Source of the DNA: Nocardioides caldifontis
GTDB lineage: Bacteria > Actinomycetota > Actinomycetes > Propionibacteriales > Nocardioidaceae
Direction of reading: 5' to 3'
Assembly: GCF_008087345.1 (NCBI RefSeq)
Contig: NZ_VHIB01000001.1
Span: 124,001 to 188,000 of the forward strand
Length of the DNA stretch: 64,000 bases
Below, piece after piece: positions 8,034 through 16,554 of the stretch. The notes below the pieces were generated by a model. The model made no database searches and was not told the origin of the DNA. It worked only from the letters and a program-made list of their open reading frames with translations. A program made the translations under genes and the position numbers. Numbering within the stretch: the stretch's first letter is position 1; each line of letters starts with the position of its first letter.

Positions 8034-9835
8034 AACAGCTCCTCGGGGATGGGGACGTGCCGGGACCGGGCCCACTCGCCCAACCCCTTCGCCTGAGGGT
8101 CGAACCGGCTGCTGGCGGCGACGCCCTTGCCCAGCAGCCCCTTGATGAGGACGTTGACGCCGCCGAGGTTCGGCAGCGGGTAGACCTCGACGTCGAGCCC
8201 CTGCGCCTCGGGGAGCAGGTCGCGCACCCAGTCAGGCGTGACGGTGGAGAGCAGCCACGCGGCGCGCTGCTCCGCCTTCTCGTCGAGAGCGGAGACCCAG
8301 AGCCCGACGTTGGCGTCGCCGCCCTTGTCGCCGGAGCGGGCGTGCACGATCGTCCCCAGCGCCACCCGACGCGTCGCCTCCCCCGCCACGAGGGGCGGCT
8401 CGACAGCCTTCTCGCTCGCCACGAGGGGCGGCTCGACAGCCTTCTCGCTCGCCACGAGGGGCGGCTCGACAGCCTTCTCGCTCGCCACGAGGGGCGGCTC
8501 GACGGTCTCGGTCGGCGGCTCGATCTCCTGCGTCGTGCCGTCGTGGTGGTGGACGCGGTGCGGCACGGTCTCCTGCGGCACGTACGCCGGCGTGTAGACC
8601 CCGTAGGGGCCGCCCGGCGTCGGGGGCGTGGTCATCGCGAGCCCCGGGTAGGAGGCGAGCACCTGCTCGACCAGCGGCGCGGTGAACGCCTTCCCGGCGC
8701 GCTCGGACGACGGGTCGCGGATCACGACGCGCAGCCGTGCGCTCGCGGCCTCCTCCGATCCCGCGTCCTGGTGATCCGTGCGGGCCAGCGTCCAGTCGAC
8801 CTCCGCGGCGCGGGCGTCGCCCCACCCCTGTTCGACCTGCGTCCGCACCCAGTCGGCCTTCGCCTCGATGTCGAGCCCGGTGAGGATCAGCTCCATCTGG
8901 TTGCGGAACCCGCCCAGGTGGTTGAGGCAGACCTTCGTGGTCGGCGGCGGGGCGGAGCCACGGACGCCGGAGATCCGCACCCGGTCGTCGCCGTCCGGCG
9001 TGAGCCGCACGGTGTCGAGGTGGGTGGTCACGTCGGGGTTGAGGTAGACCGTCGACTGGATCTCGTAGAGCAGCTGCGCGGTGACGGTGTCGACCGTGAC
9101 CAGCCCGCCGGTGCCGGCGTGCTTGGTGATCACGCAGCTGCCGTCGGCGGCCATCTCCGCGATCGGGAAGCCGAGCGGGCGGTCGAGGTGGCCGGCCCGG
9201 GCGAGCGCCCGGAACCCGCTGAAGTTGCCGCCGGTGGCCTGCGTCCCGCACTCGATGACGTGACCCGCGACGACCGCGCCGGCCAGCTCGTCGTACGTCG
9301 TCCGGCCCCAGCCGAAGGCGGAGATCGCCGGCCCGACGACGACCGACGCGTCGGTCACCCGGCCGGTGACCACGACGTCGGCGCCCCGGTCGAGGGCGGC
9401 GGCGATGCCGAAGGCACCCAGGTAGGCGTTGGCCGTCAGCGGTGCGCCGTCCTCGGTGAACCCGAGCTCCTCGGCCCGGTCGAGCAGGTTGTCGCCGTCG
9501 ACGTACGCCACCTTGCACTCGAGCCCCTGCTCGGCGGCGATCTTGCGGATCCGCTCCGCGAGCCCGGCGGGGTTGACGCCGCCGGCGTTGGTGACGATGC
9601 GCACCCCCTTCTCGAGCGCGAGGGCGAGGCAGTCCTCGACCTGGCGCACGAAGGTGCGCGCGTAGCCGAGCGCCTCGTCCTTCATCCGGTCACGACCGAG
9701 GATCAGCATCGTGAGCTCGGCGAGGTAGTCGCCGGTGAGGACGTCGAGCTCGCCGCCCTCGAGCATCTCCCGCATCGCGGAGACGCGGTCGCCGTAGAAG
9801 CCTGAACAGTTCCCGATTCTCAGCACGTCGCTCAT
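8030..9835 (-). CDS. atuA: AtuA-like acyclic terpene utilisation protein (DUF1446) with internal 11-residue repeats
   Basis: 601 aa from ATG 9835 (MSDVLRIGNCSGFYGDR). The large N-terminal part is the AtuA/DUF1446 domain with NAGGVNPAGLAERIRKIA and TGRVTDASVVVGPA. The last 110 residues form the AtuA-associated small domain (ARSGDKGGDANVGLW). Members are encoded in acyclic terpene (citronellol/geraniol) pathways, but their biochemical role is unknown. Between the domains, about residues 443-484, four near-identical copies of VEPPLVASEKA are inserted, encoded by a 33-bp DNA repeat. This is a likely recent expansion in a linker. Start and stop overlap both neighbours. Confidence 0.85.
   Translation of the reverse strand: MSDVLRIGNCSGFYGDRVSAMREMLEGGELDVLTGDYLAELTMLILGRDRMKDEALGYARTFVRQVEDCLALALEKGVRIVTNAGGVNPAGLAERIRKIAAEQGLECKVAYVDGDNLLDRAEELGFTEDGAPLTANAYLGAFGIAAALDRGADVVVTGRVTDASVVVGPAISAFGWGRTTYDELAGAVVAGHVIECGTQATGGNFSGFRALARAGHLDRPLGFPIAEMAADGSCVITKHAGTGGLVTVDTVTAQLLYEIQSTVYLNPDVTTHLDTVRLTPDGDDRVRISGVRGSAPPPTTKVCLNHLGGFRNQMELILTGLDIEAKADWVRTQVEQGWGDARAAEVDWTLARTDHQDAGSEEAASARLRVVIRDPSSERAGKAFTAPLVEQVLASYPGLAMTTPPTPGGPYGVYTPAYVPQETVPHRVHHHDGTTQEIEPPTETVEPPLVASEKAVEPPLVASEKAVEPPLVASEKAVEPPLVAGEATRRVALGTIVHARSGDKGGDANVGLWVSALDEKAEQRAAWLLSTVTPDWVRDLLPEAQGLDVEVYPLPNLGGVNVLIKGLLGKGVAASSRFDPQAKGLGEWARSRHVPIPEELL
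8385..8506. repeat. 33-bp in-frame tandem repeat inside atuA
   Basis: Three perfect 33-bp units start at 8385, 8418 and 8451, with a fourth, partial unit from 8484. Each begins with GCCACGAGGGGCGGCTCGAC on the plus strand. The same core, at the same 33-bp spacing but in the other orientation, forms the intergenic array at 33005-33158. A single copy occurs at 33262. Confidence 0.95.
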
Positions 9836-10635
9836 CAGACCACCTTCCTCGGCCGGCGTCCCGCACCGGGCGGGCCGGCGAAGGCCTGGGCGACGTCGAG
9901 CCACGCGTCGGCGCCCGGCCCCTCGGCCTTCAGGTCGAGGTCGGAGCGGTGGGCGCGCTGGGTGACGAGCAGCGCGAAGTCCCATGCCGAGCCGGTGACC
10001 CGCTCGGGTGCGTCCTCGGGCCCGTACGTCCACCGGGCCCCGCTGGGTGCGGTCAGCTCGACCCGCACCTCACCCTCGGGTACGGCGGTCCCGCGCGCGG
10101 CGAACGAGAACCCACGGGTCCGCACGCCGAGGTGGACGACGTGCCGGACCCGGTCGTCGGGCTGGACGGGGGCACCGAGGGCCTCGGCCACGTCGAGGCC
10201 GTGCGCCCAGGTCTCCATGAACCGGGCGGTCGCCATCGAGGTGGGTCCCATCGGCGGGCCGAACCAGGGGATCTTGCGCGCGGGGTCGCGATCCCGGAGC
10301 ACCTCGGCGAGCCGGGGCCGCGAGCGCCGCCACCGGTCGAGGAGCTCCTCGGACGTCGAGCGTCCGCCGTCGAGCGCGGCCCGGTCGACGAACCCCTGCG
10401 GGTCGGCGACGGCCTCCTCGACGATCCGCGCCCAGCCGGCGTCGTCGGTCGCGGCGACCACCGCCACCTCGTCGGTCCAGGCCAGGTGGGCGATGGTCGT
10501 CGCCACGTCCCACCCCTCGGCGGGGGTCGGGCGTCGCCACCCGCGCTCGTCGAGACCGCTGACGAGCCGCTCGAGCCAGCCGCCCTGCGCCTGCAGGTCG
10601 TCGAGGACGGCGAGGAGCCGGGGGTCGGGGGTCAC
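9835..10635 (-). CDS. TIGR03084-type DinB-like metal-binding protein
   Basis: 266 aa from GTG 10635. The N-terminal helical bundle resembles DinB/mycothiol-dependent maleylpyruvate isomerase-type proteins: WDVATTIAHLAWTDEVA near residue 42 and later TARFMETWAHGLDVAEAL, giving three metal-ligand histidines. The C-terminal part is a beta-rich domain with WTYGPEDAPERVTGSAWDF. The family commonly sits beside AtuA and acyl-CoA dehydrogenases in actinobacteria, but its reaction is not established. Both ends overlap neighbours by 4 bp, so it is a core member of the operon. Confidence 0.8.
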   Translation of the reverse strand: MTPDPRLLAVLDDLQAQGGWLERLVSGLDERGWRRPTPAEGWDVATTIAHLAWTDEVAVVAATDDAGWARIVEEAVADPQGFVDRAALDGGRSTSEELLDRWRRSRPRLAEVLRDRDPARKIPWFGPPMGPTSMATARFMETWAHGLDVAEALGAPVQPDDRVRHVVHLGVRTRGFSFAARGTAVPEGEVRVELTAPSGARWTYGPEDAPERVTGSAWDFALLVTQRAHRSDLDLKAEGPGADAWLDVAQAFAGPPGAGRRPRKVV

Positions 10636-11252
10636 GAAGACCTCCTCAGGGAGGCGTCGAGGGTCTCCGCCCACTGGTCCAGCACCCGCGCGCGGCGGGC
10701 AGCGTCGTCGGTGAGGGTGTTGGCGAGCCCGAGGCCGCGCACCAGGTCGAGGGTGGCCTGCACCAGCTCGCGGTTGCCTGGCAGCGACTCGTCGACCCCG
10801 AGCGCCTCGACGGCCTGCCGGTGGGCGGCCCGGCCGACCCGGGCCTCGAGGTCGGAGACCGCGGGCTTGAGCGTCTCGTCGGTGCGCGCGGCCACCCAGA
10901 GCTCGAGCGCGGCGGCGAAGAGCGGCCCGGTGAACAGCTCGGCGAGCACCTCGAGGACGGCCCGCGTCCGCCGGGTGCCCTGCGGGAGCCCCTCGATCCG
11001 GGCCAGCACGTCGTCGCGGCGGGTCTCGGAGAGGTGGTCGACGGCGGCGAGGACCAGGTCGGCCTTGGTCGGGAAGTGGTGCAGCTGGGCACCCCGGCTG
11101 ACGCCGGCCCGGCGGGACACCAGCGTGGTCGACGTGCCGCTCCAGCCGTGCTCGACCAGGCAGTCGATCGTCGCCTCGAGGAGCCGCTGGCGCATCGCCC
11201 GGCTCCGCTCCCCCTGCGGGACCCGCGGCGCACGGGTGGGGGTGGCGGACAT
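10632..11252 (-). CDS. TetR-family regulator, first gene of the catabolic operon
   Basis: 206 aa from ATG 11252; ATG 11261 is also in frame. The N-terminal helix-turn-helix runs from about residue 17 to 62 (LLEATIDCLVEHGWSGTST, then SRRAGVSRGAQLHHFPTKADL). The C-terminal ligand domain is not diagnostic. It heads the operon running to 1126, and a palindromic site 27-48 bp before its start suggests self-repression relieved by an acyl-CoA. The inducer is inference. Confidence 0.88.
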   Translation of the reverse strand: MSATPTRAPRVPQGERSRAMRQRLLEATIDCLVEHGWSGTSTTLVSRRAGVSRGAQLHHFPTKADLVLAAVDHLSETRRDDVLARIEGLPQGTRRTRAVLEVLAELFTGPLFAAALELWVAARTDETLKPAVSDLEARVGRAAHRQAVEALGVDESLPGNRELVQATLDLVRGLGLANTLTDDAARRARVLDQWAETLDASLRRSS

Positions 11253-11278
11253 GGCCCTCATCGAACCGGCTCGAACAC

Positions 11279-11300
11279 AAACAGTCAAGCCTGATTGTTT
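11279..11300. promoter_or_regulatory. Probable TetR operator, AAACAGTCA-N4-TGATTGTTT
   Basis: A 9-bp inverted repeat with one mismatch and a 4-bp spacer lies in the 156-bp gap between the TetR gene and the divergent kinase gene. It is AT-rich in a GC-rich context. Size, symmetry and location fit a TetR-family operator controlling the catabolic operon and possibly the kinase gene. Confidence 0.6.
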
Positions 11301-11408
11301 CTCTTTGCTTCCAGCCGTCGACGGTGTCGGAGCCGCCACGTACCCTCGTCAACGGGTGAGGCGGCGCACGGGGGCGCCACCTGCGGGGACGCGGAACGGG
11401 GTGCGGCG

Positions 11409-13028
11409 ATGGCCACGCCGTCAACAGGTGTCGACGTGCGGCTCTGCCGCGTCCTCGACGAGCTGCCGGAGCTGCTGCGCTCCGACCGGCCGCCCTCCGC
11501 CGCGCTGCCACGCATCGCCGACCTGGCCCGCGAGCTCTTCGACGCGCGCTCGGCCGGGGTGACCTTCCTCGACCACGACGGCTCGTTCGGCCCGATGATC
11601 TACTCCGGGCTCGGTGCCGCCGAGCGGGCGACCCTCTCCCGGCTGTCGGTCGAGAAGGGGCAGATCTCCCAGACGCTCCGCGAGCGCGGGCTGCTCCGCA
11701 TCGACGACCTGTCCAGCCACCCCGACGCGGCGCCCGGCACGCCGGCCGGGTCGATCCTCGGGGTCGCGCTCCGGATCGGCCGCCGCCGCACGTGGGGGCT
11801 GCTCTACGTCGCAGACCGGCTCGACGGCAAGCCGTTCTCCGACGAGGACGAGGCGCTCGCGGCCTCGTTGGGGCGGGCCCTCGCCGCCGCGCTCTCGAGC
11901 AACCACCTGCTCCGCGACGCCCTGCACGACCGGCGGTGGATGCGGGCAGCCAACACGATGATGCGCGAGCTCTTCTCCGAGGACGCCAACGAGCCGCTGC
12001 GGCTGATCTGCGACCGGACCCGCGAGCTCGCCGAGGCCGACGTGGTCGCGATGGTGCTCATCGACGGAGAACAGGCCGAGATCCGCTACGCCCGCGGGCT
12101 GAAGTCCGAGACCTCGCTGCGCGGCCGCTCCTTCGACGCCACCGAGACCTGGCTCAGCCGGGTGCTCCACGAGGGGCAGGCACAGGTCGTCCCCTCGCTG
12201 AGGGACATCGACGACCCGGTGCTCGAGGAGCTCGGCGGCGCCCGGCTCGGCCCGGCGATGCTGCTCCCGCTGCACGGCGCGACCGACGTGCTCGGCGCAC
12301 TGTTCCTCGGCCGCGAGGTCGGGGCGCCGCGGTTCACCGCCGCAGACCTCGAGCCCGCGAGCAGCTTCGCCGACCAGGCCGCGGTCTCGCTCGAGCTCGC
12401 CGCCGCCCGGCAGGTCGGCGAGAAGCTGCGGCTGCTCGAGGAGCGCAACCGGATCGCCCGCGACCTGCACGACAACGTGATCCAGCGGCTCTACGCCACC
12501 GGGATGTCGCTGCAGCTCGTGCTCCCCAAGGTCGGCGAGGAGATCCGCCCGCGCATCGAGATGGGGATCCAGACCCTCGACGACACGATCCGGCAGATCC
12601 GCAACACGATCCTCACGCTGCGCGCGCCCGAGGAGATCGGCCACGACCTCGGCACGCTGGTCGCGAACATCGCCCGCGAGGCCACGCCGCTGCTCGGGTT
12701 CCAGCCGCTGGTCGCGCTCGAGCCGCCGGCTGCCGAGGTGGGCGGCGCGATCGCCAACGACCTCTCGGCCTGCATCCGCGAAGGGCTGTCGAACATCGTG
12801 CGCCACGCCCGTGCGGAGGCCGTGGAGATCCGCGGCTGGATCGACGGCGGCCGGCTCCACCTCGTGCTGGTCGACGACGGCATCGGCATCCGCAGCAACC
12901 GGCGCAGCGGGCTGGACAACCTCGGCAAGCGCGCGCAGGCCCACGGCGGCACGATGGAGATCGGCGCCCCCGACGGCGGCGGGACCCAGCTCACCTGGCA
13001 CATCCCGCTCCCCACCCGCTCCGCCTAG
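11409..13028 (+). CDS. Two-GAF-domain sensor histidine kinase (DevS/NarL-partner type)
   Basis: 539 aa from ATG 11409. GAF domains lie at about residues 30-170 and 190-335. The HisKA_3 phosphoacceptor is at IARDLHDNVIQRLYATGMS near residue 350, and the HATPase domain has a REGLSNIVRHARA N-box and a GLDNLGKRAQAHGG G-box. The order matches DevS/DosT-like kinases. The first GAF lacks an obvious haem-ligand context that I can confirm. No response regulator gene is adjacent, so it is an orphan kinase. It is divergent from the TetR gene and its stop overlaps the convergent GNAT stop. Confidence 0.9.
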   Translation: MATPSTGVDVRLCRVLDELPELLRSDRPPSAALPRIADLARELFDARSAGVTFLDHDGSFGPMIYSGLGAAERATLSRLSVEKGQISQTLRERGLLRIDDLSSHPDAAPGTPAGSILGVALRIGRRRTWGLLYVADRLDGKPFSDEDEALAASLGRALAAALSSNHLLRDALHDRRWMRAANTMMRELFSEDANEPLRLICDRTRELAEADVVAMVLIDGEQAEIRYARGLKSETSLRGRSFDATETWLSRVLHEGQAQVVPSLRDIDDPVLEELGGARLGPAMLLPLHGATDVLGALFLGREVGAPRFTAADLEPASSFADQAAVSLELAAARQVGEKLRLLEERNRIARDLHDNVIQRLYATGMSLQLVLPKVGEEIRPRIEMGIQTLDDTIRQIRNTILTLRAPEEIGHDLGTLVANIAREATPLLGFQPLVALEPPAAEVGGAIANDLSACIREGLSNIVRHARAEAVEIRGWIDGGRLHLVLVDDGIGIRSNRRSGLDNLGKRAQAHGGTMEIGAPDGGGTQLTWHIPLPTRSA

Positions 13029-13477
13029 CCGAGCTCCTTCTCGTAGAAGATCCGGCGGTAGCCGTCCTGCTCCGCCCGGTGGGTCTCGACGTAGCCGATC
13101 CGCTCGTACAGCCGCTGGCTCTCCACCATCGCCTCGTTGGTGTAGAGCCAGATCCGCCCGTGACCCGCGGCCCGCGCCCGCTCCTCGGCGAGGGTGAGCA
13201 GGAGCCGCCCGGCCCCGGCTCCGTGGTACGACGGGCGCACGGCGACCCCGTCCAGGTGCATCGCCGCGCGCTCCGGCACGAGCGTGAGGAACCCGACGAC
13301 CTCGCCCTCGTCCTCGGCCACCCACGCGTCACCGTCCCGGACGAGCCCCGCGTAGTCGGCGTCCATCGGGGCGGGGCGGACGCCGTGCATGCGCTCGACG
13401 TACGGCGCGTAGGCCTGCTCGGCGACGTCGGCCATGGCGGGCGCGTCCGCCACGGTGGCCCTCCGGACCCGGATCAC
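13025..13477 (-). CDS. GNAT-family N-acetyltransferase
   Basis: 150 aa from GTG 13477. The acetyl-CoA binding segment VRPSYHGAGAGRLLLTLAE (motif A) lies near residue 85, followed by the usual LYTNEAMVESQRLYERIGY near residue 117. The acceptor substrate cannot be predicted. The gene is convergent with the kinase gene, sharing 4 bp, and a 22-bp gap separates it from the TfoX-like gene upstream. Confidence 0.88.
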   Translation of the reverse strand: MIRVRRATVADAPAMADVAEQAYAPYVERMHGVRPAPMDADYAGLVRDGDAWVAEDEGEVVGFLTLVPERAAMHLDGVAVRPSYHGAGAGRLLLTLAEERARAAGHGRIWLYTNEAMVESQRLYERIGYVETHRAEQDGYRRIFYEKELG

Positions 13478-13499
13478 GCGCGCCAGTGTGGCAGGAGGA

Positions 13500-13850
13500 C
13501 TACTTCTTCTTCGGTTTCTTGGGCGGCTTCGCCCGTGCCCGCTCGACCGCCGGGGCGACCCAGGCGTCGAGGCTGGCGGCGTCCGGGAGCTGGTCAGCGG
13601 GGACGAGGACCACGCCACCCATCGTCCGCTCCCCCATCGTCGCCCGGACGGCGCCGCGCTCGAGCGCCGCGTCGACGCCGTCGGTGCCGACGTGGACCAT
13701 CAGGTCGGACTCCCCGGTGCCGACGGCCATGTGCGTGTTCACCGTCCAGCAGAGCCCGCCGAACATCTTGATCTCGCGGTAGCCGTCCGGCCCGGCGGCC
13801 GCCTCGACGGCGGCCCGGATCCGGCCGGCCAGCTCCTCGTCGTACGTCAT
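13500..13850 (-). CDS. TfoX N-terminal-domain protein
   Basis: 116 aa. The core MFGGLCWTVNTHMAVG and GERTMGGVVLVPADQL match the TfoX/Sxy N-terminal domain, here as a stand-alone protein with a basic lysine-proline tail (AKPPKKPKKK). In gamma-proteobacteria TfoX regulates competence; the function of stand-alone actinobacterial copies is unknown. Its ATG overlaps the stop of the small gene upstream (ATGA). Confidence 0.82.
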   Translation of the reverse strand: MTYDEELAGRIRAAVEAAAGPDGYREIKMFGGLCWTVNTHMAVGTGESDLMVHVGTDGVDAALERGAVRATMGERTMGGVVLVPADQLPDAASLDAWVAPAVERARAKPPKKPKKK

Positions 13851-14101
13851 GACGGGGTGTCCGTCGGCTCGTCCACCCGCACGTCCACCGCCTCGGCCAC
13901 GGGCTCGGACTCAGCCCGGGCCCGGCGGCTCGCCTCGCGGATCTCGAACACCTCCGTGGCGAAGGTGCCGAGCGCCCGGGCCACGTCGCGCAGCGCGCCG
14001 GTGAGGATCGTCGTCACCGTGCCGACGGTCTCCGCGCCGGCCTCGACGGTGCTCTGCAAGGCGTCCTTGCGGATCTCGCCCTTGCTCAGTCGGTCCTTCA
14101 T
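13847..14101 (-). CDS. Small hypothetical protein
   Basis: 84 aa, not recognised. The first half is basic then amphipathic, with a repeated Gly/Thr/Val stretch (TVEAGAETVGTVTTILTGAL) that could be a weak membrane-associated helix. The second half is charged and ends in an acidic, proline-rich tail. It is translationally coupled to the TfoX-like gene, so the pair may act together. Confidence 0.6.
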   Translation of the reverse strand: MKDRLSKGEIRKDALQSTVEAGAETVGTVTTILTGALRDVARALGTFATEVFEIREASRRARAESEPVAEAVDVRVDEPTDTPS

Positions 14102-14141
14102 GGGCTCTCCTGACGGGTCCGCTCGCTCCCGGGCCAGTGTG

Positions 14142-15323
14142 TCAGGCGCTGGCCAGCTCGCGCTCGACCTGGGGCTCGGGATCGTCCACCAGGTGGGAGA
14201 CGTTCACCTTCGGCAGGTCGGGAAGCACCGGCTCCGGCGCGCTCGTACGACGCGTGCCGTCCCGGCCGCCGGGCAGGGCGAGCTTGACGATCTTCGCCGC
14301 GACGCTGCCGAGCTGCTTCCAGAGCGGGCCGGTGTTGTAGTTCAGCCCGTACTTCTCGCACAGCGCCTGCACCTCCGGCGCGATCTCCGGGTAGCGGCGC
14401 GCCGGGATGTCCGGGAAGAGGTGGTGCTCGATCTGGTGCGAGAGGTTGCCGGTGAGGACGTGGAACAGCGGGCCGCCGGTGATGTTCGCCGACCCGAGGA
14501 GCTGGCGGTAGTACCAGGCGCCGCGGGTCTCGTTCTCCGCCGCCTCCTCCTCGAACGACTCGACGCCGGACGGGAAGTGGCCGCAGAAGATGATGTTGAA
14601 CGCCCAGATGTTGCGGACCAGGTTCGCCGTCGCGTTGCCCGCCAGCGTGAGCGGGAAGAGCGGCCCGGTCAGCAGCGGGAACAGCAGGTAGTCCTTGAGC
14701 GTCTGGTTGCGGACCTTGCGGATCATCCCGCGGTGCAGGTGCTTGGTGTCCTTCCAGGACCGCTTGCCCTGCACGATGTTCTCGACCTCGAGGTCGTGGA
14801 GGAGCACGCCCCACTGGAAGAACAGCATCAGCAGCGTCGCGTAGACCGGGTTGCCCAGGTAGTACGGGTGCCACTTCTGGTCCTCGTCCATCCGGAGGAT
14901 CCCGTAGCCGATGTCGCGGTCCTTGCCGAGGACGTTGGTGTAGGTGTGGTGGATGTAGTTGTGGGAGTACTTCCACTGCTCGCTCGGGCAGACGGTGTCC
15001 CACTCGTACATCCGCGAGTTGATGCCGGGGTCGCCCATCCAGTCGTACTGCCCGTGCATGACGTTGTGGCCGATCTCCATGTTGTCGAGGATCTTGGAGA
15101 TGCTGAGGCTCGCGACGGCGAGCGGCCAGGCCGGCGGCAGGTAGAAGAGCGCGCGCCCCGCGCCCTCGAAGGCGCGCTGGGCCCGGATCACGCCGCGGAT
15201 GTAGTCGGCGTCCTCCTGGCCGAGCCGGGCGACCACCTTCTGGCGGATCGCGTCCATCTCCTTGCCGAACTCCTCGAGCTGTTCGGGGGTCAGGCGGGCG
15301 CTGGGCTTCGTGGGGGTGGTCAT
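14142..15323 (-). CDS. desA3: Membrane fatty-acyl desaturase (DesA3-like)
   Basis: 393 aa from ATG 15323, with ribosome site GGAAGGAG. The three histidine boxes of membrane diiron desaturases are present: GHNVMHGQYDW near residue 88, HNYIHHTYTNV near 122 and QIEHHLFPDIP near 307, with hydrophobic segments between. It would introduce a cis double bond into acyl-CoA at the membrane, taking electrons from the ferredoxin reductase encoded 14 bp upstream. Pair and order match M. tuberculosis desA3-Rv3230c. The symbol is by similarity; exact double-bond position is not shown. Confidence 0.88.
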   Translation of the reverse strand: MTTPTKPSARLTPEQLEEFGKEMDAIRQKVVARLGQEDADYIRGVIRAQRAFEGAGRALFYLPPAWPLAVASLSISKILDNMEIGHNVMHGQYDWMGDPGINSRMYEWDTVCPSEQWKYSHNYIHHTYTNVLGKDRDIGYGILRMDEDQKWHPYYLGNPVYATLLMLFFQWGVLLHDLEVENIVQGKRSWKDTKHLHRGMIRKVRNQTLKDYLLFPLLTGPLFPLTLAGNATANLVRNIWAFNIIFCGHFPSGVESFEEEAAENETRGAWYYRQLLGSANITGGPLFHVLTGNLSHQIEHHLFPDIPARRYPEIAPEVQALCEKYGLNYNTGPLWKQLGSVAAKIVKLALPGGRDGTRRTSAPEPVLPDLPKVNVSHLVDDPEPQVERELASA

Positions 15324-15337
15324 CGTGGCTCCTTCCG

Positions 15338-16399
15338 TCAGAGGTCGACGACGCAGTCGCCGACCGGGGCGGAGACGCAGAGCTGGACGTCCTCGTCCGG
15401 CTGGTCCGACTCGACGCCGGTGACGACGTTGCGGACGCGTCCTTCGGTCTTGCGGGTGGTGCAGGTGAAGCAGATCCCCATGCGGCAGCCGTACGCCGGG
15501 GTGAGCCCCGCGTCCTCGGCCTGCTCGAGCAGGGTGGCGCCGGTGTTCTCGGCCTCGACCCCCGCGCCGGCGAACCGGGTGCGGCCGACGGCGCCTTCCA
15601 CGGCACCGAGGGTGGAGGTCTTGAAGTACTCGACCCGCAGCCGCGGGTTGTCGCGGAACGTCTCCTGCACCCGCTCGACCAGCCCGGCCGGGCCGCACGC
15701 CCAGGCGTCCACCTCGGCGTGGTGCGGCAGGATCCGGGCGAGCTCCTCGGTCGAGAAGACCGGGTCGCCGCACTCGGGGTAGACCAGCCGGACGTGCACG
15801 TTCGGCGGGAGGTCGGCGAGCTCGTCGGCGAAGATCTGGTGGTCGGGCGACTGCGCGTAGTGCAGGAACGTGATCGTGCCGCCGTACCCCCGGCGGAGCA
15901 GGGTCCGCAGCATCGACATCACCGGCGTGATGCCGGAGCCGCCGGAGAGCAGCAGCAGCTCCTGCGGCAGCGGGCTCGGCAGCGTGAACTGCCCGTCGGC
16001 CTGCGAGAGGTGGACGACGTCGCCGATGCGGGCGTCGTGCACGAGGTGCTTCGACACCGTGCCCTCGGGGTTGGCGCGCATGGTGATCGTGATCAGGTCG
16101 CCGGGCTTGGACTCCGGCGAGGAGACCGAGAAGCAGCGGGTACGACGGGCACCGTCGACCTCCACGCCGACCTGCACGAACTGCCCGGCCTCGTGACCAC
16201 GCCAGGCGGACGAGGGCTCGAGGGTCAGCGTGGCGACCGGGACGCCGGCGCGGGTCTCGACGCGGCGGTCCACGATCCGCGCGCGGACCTCGCCGACCAC
16301 CCACATCGGGTCGACCAGCTCGAGGTAGCGGTCGACGCCGTGCGGCGTGGTGAGCGCACCGACGAGCGGGGAGCGCAGGATGCTCCGGACGAGGGTCAC
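15338..16399 (-). CDS. Ferredoxin reductase/oxidoreductase partner of the desaturase
   Basis: 353 aa from GTG 16399 with ribosome site AAAGGAG. The FAD domain carries TRCFSVSSPESKPGD, the NAD(P)H domain LLLSGGSGITPVMSML, and the C-terminal plant-type [2Fe-2S] domain CRMGICFTC plus a later Cys in VQLCVSAPVG. It passes electrons from NAD(P)H to the diiron desaturase. The design matches M. tuberculosis Rv3230c, the DesA3 partner, and Pseudomonas DesC. It is cotranscribed with the desaturase gene. Confidence 0.9.
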   Translation of the reverse strand: MTLVRSILRSPLVGALTTPHGVDRYLELVDPMWVVGEVRARIVDRRVETRAGVPVATLTLEPSSAWRGHEAGQFVQVGVEVDGARRTRCFSVSSPESKPGDLITITMRANPEGTVSKHLVHDARIGDVVHLSQADGQFTLPSPLPQELLLLSGGSGITPVMSMLRTLLRRGYGGTITFLHYAQSPDHQIFADELADLPPNVHVRLVYPECGDPVFSTEELARILPHHAEVDAWACGPAGLVERVQETFRDNPRLRVEYFKTSTLGAVEGAVGRTRFAGAGVEAENTGATLLEQAEDAGLTPAYGCRMGICFTCTTRKTEGRVRNVVTGVESDQPDEDVQLCVSAPVGDCVVDL

Positions 16400-16414
16400 G
16401 GGGCTCTCCTTTCA

Positions 16415-16430
16415 GTGAACGACTGTTCAC
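16415..16430. promoter_or_regulatory. Probable operator GTGAAC-N4-GTTCAC
   Basis: A perfect 6+4+6 palindrome lies 16 bp before the reductase start and about 125 bp before the divergent TetR start. It overlaps the probable leader of the desaturase operon, so a bound repressor would block it. The arrangement parallels Pseudomonas DesT and desCB. Confidence 0.65.
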
Positions 16431-16541
16431 CCAAAGTCTGGTGGCGGCTCCTCTGCTCTGCAACCGCTGGCGCACGTGATGCCCAACACCCGTGCCCCTG
16501 AGTGCACATCCGTATCCACAGGAGTGGACCGCGCCGGCCGA

Positions 16542-16547
16542 TACGAT
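16542..16547 (+). promoter_or_regulatory. Probable -10 element of a leaderless TetR transcript
   Basis: TACGAT is followed by 7 bp and then ATG 16555, the spacing expected if transcription begins at the start codon. No ribosome site lies at a useful distance from that ATG. This element decided the start used for the TetR gene. Confidence 0.5.
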
Positions 16548-16554
16548 GACCGGC

